A DNA stretch of 64,000 nucleotides, from NCBI GenBank assembly GCA_964615375.1, contig CAZTOW010000010.1, positions 174,392-238,391 of the forward strand, written 5' to 3'. Positions 19,161 through 28,327 of this stretch are shown here, piece by piece; the first letter of the stretch is position 1; every line of letters begins with the position of its first letter. The notes beneath the pieces were generated by a model, which was given only the letters and a program-made list of their open reading frames with translations, searched no databases and had not been told where the DNA came from. Source of the DNA: CAZKWG01 sp964615375. Its GTDB lineage: Bacteria > Myxococcota_A > UBA796 > CAZKWG01. The position numbers and the translations under genes are program-made.

Positions 19161-20864
19161 ATGAGCGCCCGCCTGCCCCTCGGCACCTCCGACTTCGCGC
19201 AGCTCCGCGCGGACGGGCTCACCTATGTGGACAAGACAGGCCTCGTCGTGGACCTTGTGCGCTCCGCGCGACAGGTGGTGCTGCTCCCGCGCCCGCGCCG
19301 CTTCGGCAAGACGCTGAACCTGACCATGCTGCGCGCCTTCTTCGAGCGCGACGCCGGGGATCGCGCCCCCCTCTTCGCCGATCTGGAGGTGGTGCGAAAG
19401 GGCGAGGAGGTCCTGGAGCACCTGGGGCGCCACCCAACCCTCTTCCTCAGCTTCAAGGACGTCCGCCAGACCGGCTGGGAGGGCTGCCTCGAGCAGATCC
19501 GCGACGCGCTGGGTGAGGAGATCGCCCGCCACGAGCCGGTCTGGTCGAGCGCCCCGGCCGGGCCCGCGCGAGCGCGCCTCGCGGAGCTCCGGCGCGGCGA
19601 GGGCTCGCCGGTCGCCTGGGGTCAGGCCCTGCGCTGGCTCACCGAGGCCCTCGCGCGGGCCACCGGTGAGCGCGCGGTCGTCCTGATCGACGAGTACGAC
19701 ACCCCGGTCCACGCGGGGTACAGCCACGGCTACTACGACGAGGTCGTGTCGTTCCTCCGCACCCTGCTCGGGGCCGGCTTGAAGGACAACCCCCACCTGT
19801 ACCGCGGCGTGCTGACAGGCGTCCTGCGGGTCGCCCGCGAGTCCATGTTCAGCGGCCTGAACAACGTCTCCGTTCACACCGCCCTCTCTGCACCTTTCGC
19901 CCAACACTTCGGCTTCACCGACGCGGAGGTGGACGCGCTCTGCGCGCTCACCGGGGCCACGGCGCGCCGGGAGGCGATCCGTGACTGGTATGATGGATAC
20001 CAGTTCGGGGCCCACCGTATCTACAACCCCTGGTCGGTGTTGAGCTACCTGAGCAGCCCGGACGACGGTCTGCGTCCGTACTGGGTGAACACAGCCTCCG
20101 ACGAGATCCTGCGCGAACTCCTGGTGGGCTCCGGCCTGGGCGTTCACGAGGAGCTCTCGGCCCTGCTCCGCGGGGAGCCCATCCGCCAGCCGCTCAATGA
20201 GGAGATCGTCCTCCGTGAGCTGCGGCGCGACCCGGGGACCCTGTGGAGCTTCCTGCTGGCCGCCGGCTACCTCACCCCCGAGGCCCCGCTCTCGCGCGGC
20301 GCCGACGGCGCGCCGGACAGCCCGCTCCGCGTGCCCAACCGCGAGGTCGCCCACATCTACCGGACGATCTTCTCCGGCTGGCTTCGGCGCGCCCTCCCCG
20401 CCTCCTCGGAGGCCCCCGCGCTCCTCGCGCGCGCGTTGCTCGGGGGCGACGAAGAGACGGTTCACGCCCTGCTCTCCAGGCTGCTTCTGGAGACGCTGAG
20501 CCACCACGACACCGGCGGACGCCAGCCGGAGGCCATCTACCAGGCCTTCATCGTGGGCCTGCTCGTGCTGCTCGAGCCGACCCACGACGTGCGGTCCAAC
20601 CGGGAGAGCGGGCACGGGCGTTACGACATCATGCTGCGCCCACGCCAACGTGGACAGGCTGGCGCTGTGTTGGAGCTGAAGCTGCTCGACGCCGAGAGAG
20701 GAGAGACCCCCGAGCGCGCCCTGGAGCGCGCGCTGGCGCAGATTCGGACGCGAGACTACGCCGCGGAGCTGCGCGCCGCCGGAGCCTCCCCCGTCCAGAG
20801 CTGGGCGGTCGTCTTCGAGGGCAGGCGGGCCTGGGTGAGGAGAGAGGGCTCGGGAGGCGCCTGA
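19161..20864 (+). CDS. AAA-ATPase-like / PD-(D/E)XK nuclease-family protein
   Basis: The 567 residues match the family that begins LPLGTSDFAQLR and YVDKTGLV. RPRRFGKTLNL is the P-loop and VVLIDEYDTPVH the Walker B. The C-terminal PD-(D/E)XK nuclease-like part has GRYDIML and AVLELKL, giving the D...ExK signature. This family is widespread and patchily distributed, usually as an accessory gene. Function is unproven; a nuclease/NTPase or mobile-gene role is inferred. The start at ATG 19161 fits the family length, though the ribosome site is weak and the frame is open far upstream. The 149-bp repeat element lies just upstream. Confidence 0.85.
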   Translation: MSARLPLGTSDFAQLRADGLTYVDKTGLVVDLVRSARQVVLLPRPRRFGKTLNLTMLRAFFERDAGDRAPLFADLEVVRKGEEVLEHLGRHPTLFLSFKDVRQTGWEGCLEQIRDALGEEIARHEPVWSSAPAGPARARLAELRRGEGSPVAWGQALRWLTEALARATGERAVVLIDEYDTPVHAGYSHGYYDEVVSFLRTLLGAGLKDNPHLYRGVLTGVLRVARESMFSGLNNVSVHTALSAPFAQHFGFTDAEVDALCALTGATARREAIRDWYDGYQFGAHRIYNPWSVLSYLSSPDDGLRPYWVNTASDEILRELLVGSGLGVHEELSALLRGEPIRQPLNEEIVLRELRRDPGTLWSFLLAAGYLTPEAPLSRGADGAPDSPLRVPNREVAHIYRTIFSGWLRRALPASSEAPALLARALLGGDEETVHALLSRLLLETLSHHDTGGRQPEAIYQAFIVGLLVLLEPTHDVRSNRESGHGRYDIMLRPRQRGQAGAVLELKLLDAERGETPERALERALAQIRTRDYAAELRAAGASPVQSWAVVFEGRRAWVRREGSGGA

Positions 20865-20936
20865 TCGCGAGGCGTGTTATCTCCGTCTCGTGACGGGTCC
20901 GCTGACCCGCCGCGCTTGACCCGCTCTGGAGCCCCC

Positions 20937-23198
20937 ATGCCCCCACGTCTGGCCCTGGTCCTCCCCCTGCTCTGCGCCTGTGGCCCCTCCGTCGAGGTCA
21001 AGATCGAGAACGAGGCCCCCGAGGCGAAGATCATCTCCCACGAGGACGGGGACGCCGTCGCCGCGGACCTCGATCTGCGCCTGATCGGCACCGTCAGCGA
21101 CGCCGAGACCGAGCCCTCCGCGCTGTCGGCGGCCTGGTACGACAGCGGCGACGAGATCTGTCCCTCGCTGGCCCCCGACGAGGACGGTCTGACCAGCTGC
21201 GACCTGAGCCTGTCCGAGGGCGAGCACACGCTGACGCTCCTGGTGATCGACGCCGAGGGCGCCACCGGGACCGACGAGGTGCGGCTGGTCGCCGGGGACG
21301 CCTCCGAGAACACCGCGCCGGGCTGCACCATCATGGAGCCCGAGGACGGCGCGACCTTCGCCACGGGGGAGACCGTCTCCTTCGCCGCGCGGGTCTCCGA
21401 CGCCGAGAGCTCGCCCGATCTGCTGGATCTGCGCTGGAGCAGCGATCTGGACGGGGAACTGGACGACGACCCGGCCGACGCGGTGGGCGAGGCGGCCTTC
21501 AGCTCGGATGAGCTCAGCGCCGGGACCCACACCGTGACCCTCGCGGTCAGCGATCCCTTCGGCGCCACCTGCACGGACACCGTGAGCCTGACGGTCGGCG
21601 ACGTGCCCTCGGTCACCATCCGCGCGCCCAGCGACGGCGGGCGCCACAACCAGGGGGAGGAGCTCTACTTCGAGGGCCTCGTGGCCTCCGGCCTGACGCC
21701 GGCCGACGAGCTGCTCCTGTCCTGGACCAGCGATCTGGAGGGGGTGCTCTCGGACGATCCGGCCGACGCGGAGGGCACGACCCGCTTCCAGAGCGACGCG
21801 CTCAGCCCAGGCGAGCACACGATCACGCTCTACGCCACCGACACGCTGGGCGCGACCGGCTCGGACACGACGCACGTCACCATCAACGGCTGGCCCTCGG
21901 CGCCCGAGATCGCCCTCTCGCCGGAGGACCCGGACACCGACGACGACCTGAGCGTGACCCTGGTGACGCCCTCCGTGGACCCGGAGGGCGCGACCGTGGA
22001 CTACAACTACGTGTGGACCCGGGACGGAGCCTCCACCGCCTACACCGACGCGGAGCTCCCCGCCTCCGCCACCAGCGAGGGCGAGACCTGGACCGTCACG
22101 GTCACGCCCAGCGACGGCGAGGTGGAGGGACCCTCCGCGACCGCGAGCCTGAGCATCGGCAACGCTGCCCCCAAGGTGACCAGCATCAGCCTGTCTCCAA
22201 CCGAGGCGTACACGGACGACACGCTCACCGTCTCGGCGACGACCAGCGACCCGGACGGGGACACGGTCTACCTGAGCTACGTCTGGACCGTGGACGGCGC
22301 CACCGTGTCCACCGCCACCACGCTCAGCGGGGCCAGCGCCTTCGACAAGGGCGAGCTGGTGAAGGTGACGATCACGCCCCGCGACGCCGACGGCGAGGGC
22401 GACGCGGTCTCCGCGTCCACGACCATCCTGAACTCCGCGCCCGAGGCGCCCGAGATCAGCCTCAGCCCCGAGCTGGCCGACGGCGGCGAAGACCCGCTGT
22501 ACTGCGAGATCGAGACCGGCAGCGCCGACGCCGACGCCGACGCCATCACCTACACGATCCTCTGGACGGTGGACGGCGACGACTACCCCGACGACTTCCC
22601 CACGGCCGCGGGCCCGGAGACCACCGAGTGGGCGGACGACACCGTGCCCGCCGCGGACAGCGATCTGGGCGAGGCGTGGACCTGCGTGGTCACCCCCAAC
22701 GACGGGGAGGAGGACGGCGAGAGCGCCAGCGCGGAGACCACCGCGATCGCGCTGGAGCACCTGGGCTACGACGAGAGCATCGGCAGCACCGGCTCCGCGG
22801 CCGCAGGCTACCTGCTGGGCTGGGCGGTCACCGTGCCCTCGGACACCACGCTGTACGGCATGGGGGCGGTGCTCGGCAGCTCCGGCGCGAGCATGCGCAT
22901 GGCGCTGTACACGAACAGCAGCTCGACGCCGGGGACGCTGGTGGCCTACACGGACACGGCGACTACGACGAGCGGGGCCAACGAGATCGACCTGACCAGC
23001 CCGGTGGAGCTCAGCGCCGGGACCTACTGGATCATGGCCAATTACGGCGCCTTGACCACGCTCTACTACGGCAGCACCAGCACCGTGACCCTCCGGTACA
23101 GGACCTACGACGTGAGCAGCACGCCGCCCTCCTCCTTCGGCAGCTCGAGCAGCTACACCGGCAAGCCCCCTGCCTACTACCTGATCGTCGGGGACTGA
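20937..23198 (+). CDS. Large lipoprotein with PKD/Ig-like repeat domains
   Basis: The 753 residues begin with a lipoprotein signal (LALVLPLLCAC). About seven Ig/PKD-type repeats follow, with recurring blocks such as NTAPGCTIMEPEDG, LSAGTHTVTLAVSD and DPDGDTVYLSYVWTVDG. The last ~130 residues are a separate beta domain (LGWAVTVPSDTTLYGMG) rich in Ser/Thr/Tyr. It is probably an outer-membrane or surface protein; ligand unknown. ATG 20937 has GGAG just upstream. It stands alone before cobB. Confidence 0.7.
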   Translation: MPPRLALVLPLLCACGPSVEVKIENEAPEAKIISHEDGDAVAADLDLRLIGTVSDAETEPSALSAAWYDSGDEICPSLAPDEDGLTSCDLSLSEGEHTLTLLVIDAEGATGTDEVRLVAGDASENTAPGCTIMEPEDGATFATGETVSFAARVSDAESSPDLLDLRWSSDLDGELDDDPADAVGEAAFSSDELSAGTHTVTLAVSDPFGATCTDTVSLTVGDVPSVTIRAPSDGGRHNQGEELYFEGLVASGLTPADELLLSWTSDLEGVLSDDPADAEGTTRFQSDALSPGEHTITLYATDTLGATGSDTTHVTINGWPSAPEIALSPEDPDTDDDLSVTLVTPSVDPEGATVDYNYVWTRDGASTAYTDAELPASATSEGETWTVTVTPSDGEVEGPSATASLSIGNAAPKVTSISLSPTEAYTDDTLTVSATTSDPDGDTVYLSYVWTVDGATVSTATTLSGASAFDKGELVKVTITPRDADGEGDAVSASTTILNSAPEAPEISLSPELADGGEDPLYCEIETGSADADADAITYTILWTVDGDDYPDDFPTAAGPETTEWADDTVPAADSDLGEAWTCVVTPNDGEEDGESASAETTAIALEHLGYDESIGSTGSAAAGYLLGWAVTVPSDTTLYGMGAVLGSSGASMRMALYTNSSSTPGTLVAYTDTATTTSGANEIDLTSPVELSAGTYWIMANYGALTTLYYGSTSTVTLRYRTYDVSSTPPSSFGSSSSYTGKPPAYYLIVGD

Positions 23199-23224
23199 GG
23201 GCGCGGACGGGATAGACCCGAGGG

Positions 23225-24556
23225 ATGCTCCCCTCCCCTCGCCTGCCCGCCCTCCTGGTCAGCGCCCCCGCCTCGGGCAGCGGCAAGACCACAGTGGTCT
23301 GCGCCATCGCCGCCGCCCTGCGCCGCCGCGGCCGGGACCTGCGCCTGTTCAAGGCCGGGCCGGACTACCTGGACCCCGGCTGGCACGAGGTCATCACCGG
23401 CCACCCGGGCCGCAACCTGGACCTGTGGATGACCGGGCCCGAGGGCGCGCGGGAGAGCCTGGCCCGCGGGGCGCGCGGGGCGGAGCTCGCCCTCATCGAG
23501 GGGGTGATGGGCCTGTACGACGGGCGCGATCCACTCCAGCTGGAGGGCAGCAGCGCCGAGCTGGCGATGAGCCTGGGCGCGCCGGTCGTGCTGGTGGTGG
23601 ACGCGAGCGCCATGGCCCGCACGGCGGCGGCAGTGGTGGAGGGGCTGGCCCGGCACGTCCCCGAGGTGGGGGTGCGCGGGGTCATCTTCAACCGGGTGGG
23701 CGGCGAGGGCCACGCGCGGCTGCTTCAGCAGGCGATGTCCCATGTAACTGGCGTGGAATTCCTGGGCGCGATCCCGGAGTCGGCCGAGATCCACCTGCCC
23801 GAGCGCCACCTGGGCCTGGTCTCGGCGCGAGGCAGGGCGCCGGAGGGTTGGGAAGATCAGCTAGCCAATCTAGCCGAACGCTGGATCCACCTGGACGCCC
23901 TGCCCTGGGGCCAGATCCCCCTCCCCTCCCCCGCTCCACCCTCCGTCGTAGGTCCCCGCGTCCGCCTCGGGCTCGCGATGGACGACGCCTTCCACTTCTA
24001 CTACCCGGACAACCTGGAGCTGCTGGAGGAGGCCGGCGCGGAGCTGGTGCGCTGGAGCCCGCTGGACGACGCGCGCCTGCCCGAGGGGCTGGACGGCCTC
24101 TACCTGGGCGGAGGCTACCCCGAGCTCTTCGCCGGACGGCTGAGCGCGAACGCCGACATGCGCGCGGCGATCCGCGCCTTCCAAGGACCCGTCTACGCCG
24201 AGTGCGGCGGCCTCATGTACCTGGGCGAGGCCCTGGACGGCTGGCCCATGGTGGGCGCGCTGCCCCTGTCCACGCGCATGAGCGGCGGCCTTCAGGCGCT
24301 GGGCTGGCGGGAGGTGCGCACCACGCGGGACACGCTGCTGGGCCCGGCCGGGACGGTGTTCCGCGGCCATGAATTCCGGCACTCCACCCTGGTCTCCACG
24401 CCGGAGCTCGCCCCGGCCTACGCCGTCCGCGGCTGGGCGGGCGAGGGCGCGGAGGGCTGGACCCGCGGGAGGGTGCTGGGCTCCTATGTCCACGTCCACT
24501 TCGGGTCGAACCCGGCGGTGGCGCAAGCCCTGGTGGACGCATGCCGCGCGCCCTGA
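23225..24556 (+). CDS. cobB: Cobyrinate a,c-diamide synthase
   Basis: The 443 residues show the CobB/CbiA layout: P-loop SAPASGSGKTT, LFKAGPDYLDPGWH, EGVMGLYDG, then a class-I glutamine amidotransferase half with the catalytic Cys in YAECGGLMYLG and His in YVHVHFGSNP. It amidates the a and c side chains of (hydrogeno)cobyrinate with ATP and Gln. It overlaps cobQ by 16 bp. A paired CTAG lies at 23861-23873 between the two halves (residues DQLANLAERW). The B12 made could feed the AdoCbl photoreceptor encoded at 39050. Confidence 0.95.
   Translation: MLPSPRLPALLVSAPASGSGKTTVVCAIAAALRRRGRDLRLFKAGPDYLDPGWHEVITGHPGRNLDLWMTGPEGARESLARGARGAELALIEGVMGLYDGRDPLQLEGSSAELAMSLGAPVVLVVDASAMARTAAAVVEGLARHVPEVGVRGVIFNRVGGEGHARLLQQAMSHVTGVEFLGAIPESAEIHLPERHLGLVSARGRAPEGWEDQLANLAERWIHLDALPWGQIPLPSPAPPSVVGPRVRLGLAMDDAFHFYYPDNLELLEEAGAELVRWSPLDDARLPEGLDGLYLGGGYPELFAGRLSANADMRAAIRAFQGPVYAECGGLMYLGEALDGWPMVGALPLSTRMSGGLQALGWREVRTTRDTLLGPAGTVFRGHEFRHSTLVSTPELAPAYAVRGWAGEGAEGWTRGRVLGSYVHVHFGSNPAVAQALVDACRAP
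23861..23873 (+). repeat. CTAG-N5-CTAG motif, copy 3
   Basis: CTAG-CCAAT-CTAG inside cobB, read CTA GCC AAT CTA G (Leu-Ala-Asn-Leu-Ala), in the linker between the ATPase and amidotransferase halves. Confidence 0.75.
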
Positions 24557-25953
24557 TGGTGCAGGGCACCGCCAGCGGGGTGGGCAAGAGCTGGCTCGCC
24601 GCCGCCCTCTGCCGCCTGCTGGCCCGCCGCGGCCGGCGCGTGCTCCCCTTCAAGGCCCAGAACCTCAGCAACAACGCCGCCCCCGCCCGAAGACCGGACG
24701 GCGGCTGGGGCGAGATCGGTCGGGCCCAGGCCTTACAGGCCGAGGCCTGCGGGGTGGAGCCGGACACGGACATGAACCCGGTGCTGATCAAGCCACACCG
24801 GGACGGGGCCCAGGCCATCGTCCACGGCCTGCCCGAGGGCGTCTTCGGGGTGGAGGGCTACCGGCTGCGCGAGGCGCGCTGGTGGGAGGCGGTGGAGCAG
24901 AGCTGGGCGCGGATCGCGGCGCGGGCGGAGGTGGTGGTGCTGGAGGGGGCGGGATCGCCGGCCGAGATCAACCTGCCCGATCGCGTGAACATGGGCATGG
25001 CCCGGCGGGCGGACGCGGCCGTCATCCTGGTCGGTGACATCGACCGCGGCGGGGTCTTCGCCAGCCTGGTCGGCACCATGAGCCTGCTGGCGCCCGAGGA
25101 CCGGGCGCGGGTGGCGGGCCTGGTGATCAACCGCCTGCGCGGCGATCCCGCCAGCCTCCTGCCCGGGCTCGGGCCCCTGGCCGAGCGCGCCGGGGCCCCG
25201 GTGCTGGGCGTGCTGCCCTGGCGGGACGCGCTGGTCCTGGACGACGAGGACAGCCTGGAGCTGCGCGGGAGCGCGGGGGGCCTCGACCTCTGCGTCGTGC
25301 AGCTCCCCACGGCCTCCAACACCACCGACTTTGCTGCGTTGCAGCATCACGGGAAGATCGGCCTGCGCTGGGAGAAGGACCCCGAGCGCGTGGGCAACCC
25401 GGACCTGCTCGTGCTGCCGGGCAGCAAGGACACGCCCAGCGATCTGGGCTGGCTGCGGGCGACGGGGATGGACCGGGTGATCCTGGCCGCGGCGGCCCGC
25501 GGGATCCCGATCCTGGGCCTCTGCGGGGGCTACCAGCTCCTGGGCGAGCGCCTGGACGAGGCGCCGGGCCTGGGCCTGCTGCCGGTGCGGACGCGCTACG
25601 CGCCGGACAAGGTGGTGCGCCCGGCCGAGGGCCGCACGACGGGGGCCTGGATCCTGCCCGCGGGCCTGCCGGTGGCGGGCTACGAGATCCACCACGGGCG
25701 GACCGAGGGGGCCATGAACCCTGTTGTAACGTCTGTTACACAAGATGGCGACGCGCGCGGGCTGGTCGCCGGCACCTACCTGCACGGGCTCCTGGACGGC
25801 CCGGAGGTGCTGGACGCGCTGGCCGACGCCCTGCGCGCCCGGCGGGGGCTGCCGGCGCTGGGGCCGGTAAAACCGGGACTGGATCGGCGGGCCCGCCTGG
25901 ACGCGGCGGCGGATCTGGTGGAGGGGGCGCTGGATCTGAGGGGGTTGATCTGA
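24541..25953 (+). CDS. cobQ: Cobyric acid synthase
   Basis: The 470 residues are typical CobQ/CbiP: P-loop GTASGVGKSW, FKAQNLSNN, MNPVLIKPH, VLEGAGSPAEINL, VGDIDRGG, and the amidotransferase part with the nucleophile in LGLCGGYQLLG and the His in TYLHGLLD. It amidates side chains b, d, e and g of the adenosylated intermediate. It is coupled to cobB by overlap. No other corrin genes are in the window and no cobalamin riboswitch is seen before cobB (the gap is only 26 bp). An AT-rich inverted repeat interrupts the sequence at 25725-25740. Confidence 0.95.
   Translation: MPRALMVQGTASGVGKSWLAAALCRLLARRGRRVLPFKAQNLSNNAAPARRPDGGWGEIGRAQALQAEACGVEPDTDMNPVLIKPHRDGAQAIVHGLPEGVFGVEGYRLREARWWEAVEQSWARIAARAEVVVLEGAGSPAEINLPDRVNMGMARRADAAVILVGDIDRGGVFASLVGTMSLLAPEDRARVAGLVINRLRGDPASLLPGLGPLAERAGAPVLGVLPWRDALVLDDEDSLELRGSAGGLDLCVVQLPTASNTTDFAALQHHGKIGLRWEKDPERVGNPDLLVLPGSKDTPSDLGWLRATGMDRVILAAAARGIPILGLCGGYQLLGERLDEAPGLGLLPVRTRYAPDKVVRPAEGRTTGAWILPAGLPVAGYEIHHGRTEGAMNPVVTSVTQDGDARGLVAGTYLHGLLDGPEVLDALADALRARRGLPALGPVKPGLDRRARLDAAADLVEGALDLRGLI
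25725..25740. repeat. AT-rich inverted repeat TGTAAC-N4-GTTACA within cobQ
   Basis: TGTAAC (25725-25730) and GTTACA (25735-25740) form a perfect 6-bp inverted repeat around GTCT in an otherwise very GC-rich coding region (residues NPVVTSVTQ). It resembles an operator but lies deep in the gene. Confidence 0.4.
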
Positions 25954-25981
25954 GCCTGACCCAGCCCCCGCGCTCTCCCCT

Positions 25982-27319
25982 TCACTCCCCGAAGAAGGCC
26001 CCCACGGCCTCCCGCTGGCTGGGCGAGAGGGTGCGCTGGCCCGCCGCGCTGCCGGGGTCCGCGCCCAGGGTCCCGGTGGCGGCGCCGCCCTGGCCGGGAT
26101 CGGCGGCGGGGTCGGCGAGCCCGCTCTGGAGGAGCTCGCTGTGCTCGGCGTCGGAGAAGCGCGCGGCGGGGATGGCCTGGGGGGCGTAGAGGGCCTCGTC
26201 CTCGGGGCTCGCGTCGCCGAAGCTCAGCGGCGCGACGCCGGGTCCGCGCCCGCGCCCGCCCCGACCCGCCTCGCCCTCCCCGTCGCCGTCGCCGTCGCCC
26301 TCCCCCTCGGCGCCCTCGCCGTCGCCTGACTCAGCCCCCTCCCCCGGCCCCGGCGAGCCTCCCTCCGCCGGCACGAGCTGGCCGCTGACGAGCTCCTTCT
26401 GCGCCTCCTCCAGGGCCTCCCGGAGCGCGTCGGAGAGCTCCTGCGCGGCCTGCGTCCCCATCGGCTGACCGGCGGCGGCCTGGGCGGCGGCCTCCTTCAG
26501 GGCGCGCTCCAGCTCGGAGGGCAGGCGCGGCGTGGCTGGACGCTCGCCCGACGGGGTCCCCGGATCCAGGCCGAGAGCCTGCGCGGCGGCGCCCAGGCTG
26601 GTGCCGGGGTCCACGCCCTCGCCCTCCAGGGCCTGCTCGGCGGCGGCGGCGGCCTCGGCGGCGGCGCTGGCGAGCTGATCGAGCTCGTGGTCCAGCGCGT
26701 CGGCGGCCTCCAGCGCGGCCTCGGAGCGGGGGTCCGATTCTGCTAGATTATCTAGTGCCTCCTCCAACAGCTCGGCCTGCTCCTCGGGGAGCGCGACCAG
26801 CTCCTCGAGGGCGGCCTTCTTCTCCGCCAGGGCCTCGGCGGGGTGGACGGTGGGGGCCGGGGGCGCCTCGGGGTCGCGGAGGGGCACGAGCAGGGCCAGC
26901 ACGACGAAGCTGAGCGCGCCGAGGGGCGGCGCCCAGGCTCCCGGGCCCGGAGAGGCAGGGGGCAGGCTCGACGGGATGGCCGCCTCCGCCCTGGACGACC
27001 AGGCCGGATCCGGTCGCTCGAGGCCGCTGACCACCCAGCCGGCGCCCCCTCCCCGCAGGTCCAGCCAGGTGGCGGCGGCCCGCGCGTCGGGCAGGCGCCC
27101 CCGCAGGCGCAGGGCGAGCGCGACCGCGAGGGCGACCAGGCTCAGGCCGACGAGCGCGCCTGAGGCCGCCGCTCCCCAGCCGAGCAGCCGCCGACCCGCC
27201 AGCACCCCGGCCCCGGCCAGGCACAGGGCCACCGCGCCGGCTCCCAGGCCCTCCTGCAGGAGGACCCGCGCCACCAGGCGGCGGCGCGCGCGGGCGACCT
27301 GCTCGGCGAGGGGAACCAT
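25982..27319 (-). CDS. Membrane protein with long acidic coiled-coil / low-complexity region
   Basis: The 445 residues have two N-terminal membrane helices (about 18-65) and a third near residues 132-148. A Glu/Ala-rich predicted coil follows (ALAEKKAALEELVALPEEQ onward), then a Gly/Asp/Glu repeat (GEGDGDGDGEGEAG) and a Ser/Pro-rich end. The layout recalls DUF4175-like proteins, but I cannot assign a family. It converges with cobQ and diverges from the FGE-like lipoprotein. CTAG-N5-CTAG sits at 26743-26755 in the coil (EEALDNLAES). Confidence 0.6.
   Translation of the reverse strand: MVPLAEQVARARRRLVARVLLQEGLGAGAVALCLAGAGVLAGRRLLGWGAAASGALVGLSLVALAVALALRLRGRLPDARAAATWLDLRGGGAGWVVSGLERPDPAWSSRAEAAIPSSLPPASPGPGAWAPPLGALSFVVLALLVPLRDPEAPPAPTVHPAEALAEKKAALEELVALPEEQAELLEEALDNLAESDPRSEAALEAADALDHELDQLASAAAEAAAAAEQALEGEGVDPGTSLGAAAQALGLDPGTPSGERPATPRLPSELERALKEAAAQAAAGQPMGTQAAQELSDALREALEEAQKELVSGQLVPAEGGSPGPGEGAESGDGEGAEGEGDGDGDGEGEAGRGGRGRGPGVAPLSFGDASPEDEALYAPQAIPAARFSDAEHSELLQSGLADPAADPGQGGAATGTLGADPGSAAGQRTLSPSQREAVGAFFGE
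26743..26755 (-). repeat. CTAG-N5-CTAG motif, copy 4
   Basis: On the coding strand CTAG-ATAAT-CTAG, read CTA GAT AAT CTA G (Leu-Asp-Asn-Leu-Ala) in the coiled-coil region of the minus-strand membrane protein. Confidence 0.75.
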
Positions 27320-27341
27320 CGGGCTCTCGTAACCCGACCGG

Positions 27342-27360
27342 CCACGCCCCGGGGGCGTGG
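27342..27360. promoter_or_regulatory. GC-rich palindrome in the divergent region
   Basis: CCACGCCCC (27342-27350) and GGGGCGTGG (27352-27360) are perfect 9-bp arms around one G. They lie in the 97-bp gap between the coiled-coil membrane protein and the FGE-like gene, so this could be an operator or an RNA hairpin. Confidence 0.35.
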
Positions 27361-27416
27361 GACCCGCGAGGGCGACCGGGCGTTGGCCCACCCCCTCGCT
27401 CGAGATAGGACTTCGC

Positions 27417-28223
27417 ATGCGCCTCGCCCCGGCCCTGCTCACCCTCGGTCTGCTCCTGCCCGCCTGCCCACGCGGCAGCCGGCCCCTCCCCGAGCCCGAC
27501 GCGCCTCCTGCCGTGGCCCAGGCGGTGCCGGCGAGCCTCAGCTCCCCCACCCTGGGCGCGCTCGTCCGTGTACCGCCGGGCACCTTCACGATGGGGGCGC
27601 GAGCCGAAGGGTACGCCGGCCCTCTGGGCTCGGAGCGCGCTCACCCGGTCACCATCACCCGCGGCTTCTGGCTGATGGAGCACGAGGTCACGGAGGGTGC
27701 CTGGCTCGCGATCCTGGGGAGCCTGCCCGAGGGCGCGCAGCCCTCGGATCCAGCGCTGCCCGTCAGCGGGATGTCCTGGGACGAGCTCCAGATCTTCCTC
27801 GATCGGCTCGAGGAGCGCGAAGGGGTGCGCTATCGGCTCCCCACCGAGGCGGAGTGGGAGCTGGCCGCGCGCGCGGGGGGCTCGACCCTGTACGCGGGCT
27901 CGGACGATCCCGACGCGGTGGCCTGGCATCTACGCAACAGTGAGGGCCGAAAGAGGCCTGTCTGTCAACTCCAGCGCAACGCTCTCGGGCTCTGCGATCT
28001 GAGCGGCAACGTCCTGGAGTGGACCAGCGACTGGTACGGCCCGCACGCCCCGACCCCGGCGATCGACCCCACGGGTCCCGTCTCGGGCAGCTACCGGGTC
28101 CACCGGGGAGGGGCCTGGTCTCTCTCCAGCTTCAACGCGCTCATCTTCTACAGGTCCCCGGTATACATCCCCCCCACCGGCCATCGCGCCCTGGGCTTCC
28201 GCCTCGCGCGCTCCGAGCCTTGA
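27417..28223 (+). CDS. FGE-sulfatase-fold (SUMF1-type) lipoprotein
   Basis: The 268 residues have a lipoprotein signal (LGLLLPAC). The SUMF1 fold is clear: VPPGTFTMGA, ITRGFWLMEHEVTEGAWL, YRLPTEAEWELAARAGG, NVLEWTSDWYG and VHRGGAWS. The two C-terminal cysteines needed for formylglycine generation are absent: the region where they should lie ends GHRALGFRLARSEP. It is therefore unlikely to activate sulfatases and more likely a binding or structural lipoprotein. ATG 27417 follows AGGA. Confidence 0.82.
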   Translation: MRLAPALLTLGLLLPACPRGSRPLPEPDAPPAVAQAVPASLSSPTLGALVRVPPGTFTMGARAEGYAGPLGSERAHPVTITRGFWLMEHEVTEGAWLAILGSLPEGAQPSDPALPVSGMSWDELQIFLDRLEEREGVRYRLPTEAEWELAARAGGSTLYAGSDDPDAVAWHLRNSEGRKRPVCQLQRNALGLCDLSGNVLEWTSDWYGPHAPTPAIDPTGPVSGSYRVHRGGAWSLSSFNALIFYRSPVYIPPTGHRALGFRLARSEP

Positions 28224-28228
28224 ACGCA

Positions 28229-28295
28229 CAGGATCCCGGAACGTTGAAGATCCTCTCCTGGCTGTTGGACATCCGCCGCGTGTAGCGGGATCCTG
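28229..28295. repeat. Inverted repeat upstream of the DUF4157 gene
   Basis: CAGGATCCCG (28229-28238) and its exact reverse complement (28286-28295), 47 bp apart. It fills most of the 104-bp gap. A 7-bp direct repeat TTGGACA at 28265 and 28299 also lies here and could supply a -35-like element. It may end the FGE-like transcript or control the DUF4157 gene. Confidence 0.35.
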
Positions 28296-28327
28296 AGCTT
28301 GGACAGTACACGAGTGGCGGAGGACAG

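Noticed and set aside
20877..22760. Long minus-strand frame opposite the PKD/Ig-like lipoprotein
   Set aside because: Low-complexity Gly/Val/Arg composition mirrors the repeated Asp/Thr codons of the plus-strand gene.
23199..23224. Possible cobalamin riboswitch before cobB
   Set aside because: The gap is only 26 bp, far too short for a B12 riboswitch, and no B12-box-like sequence is seen nearby.
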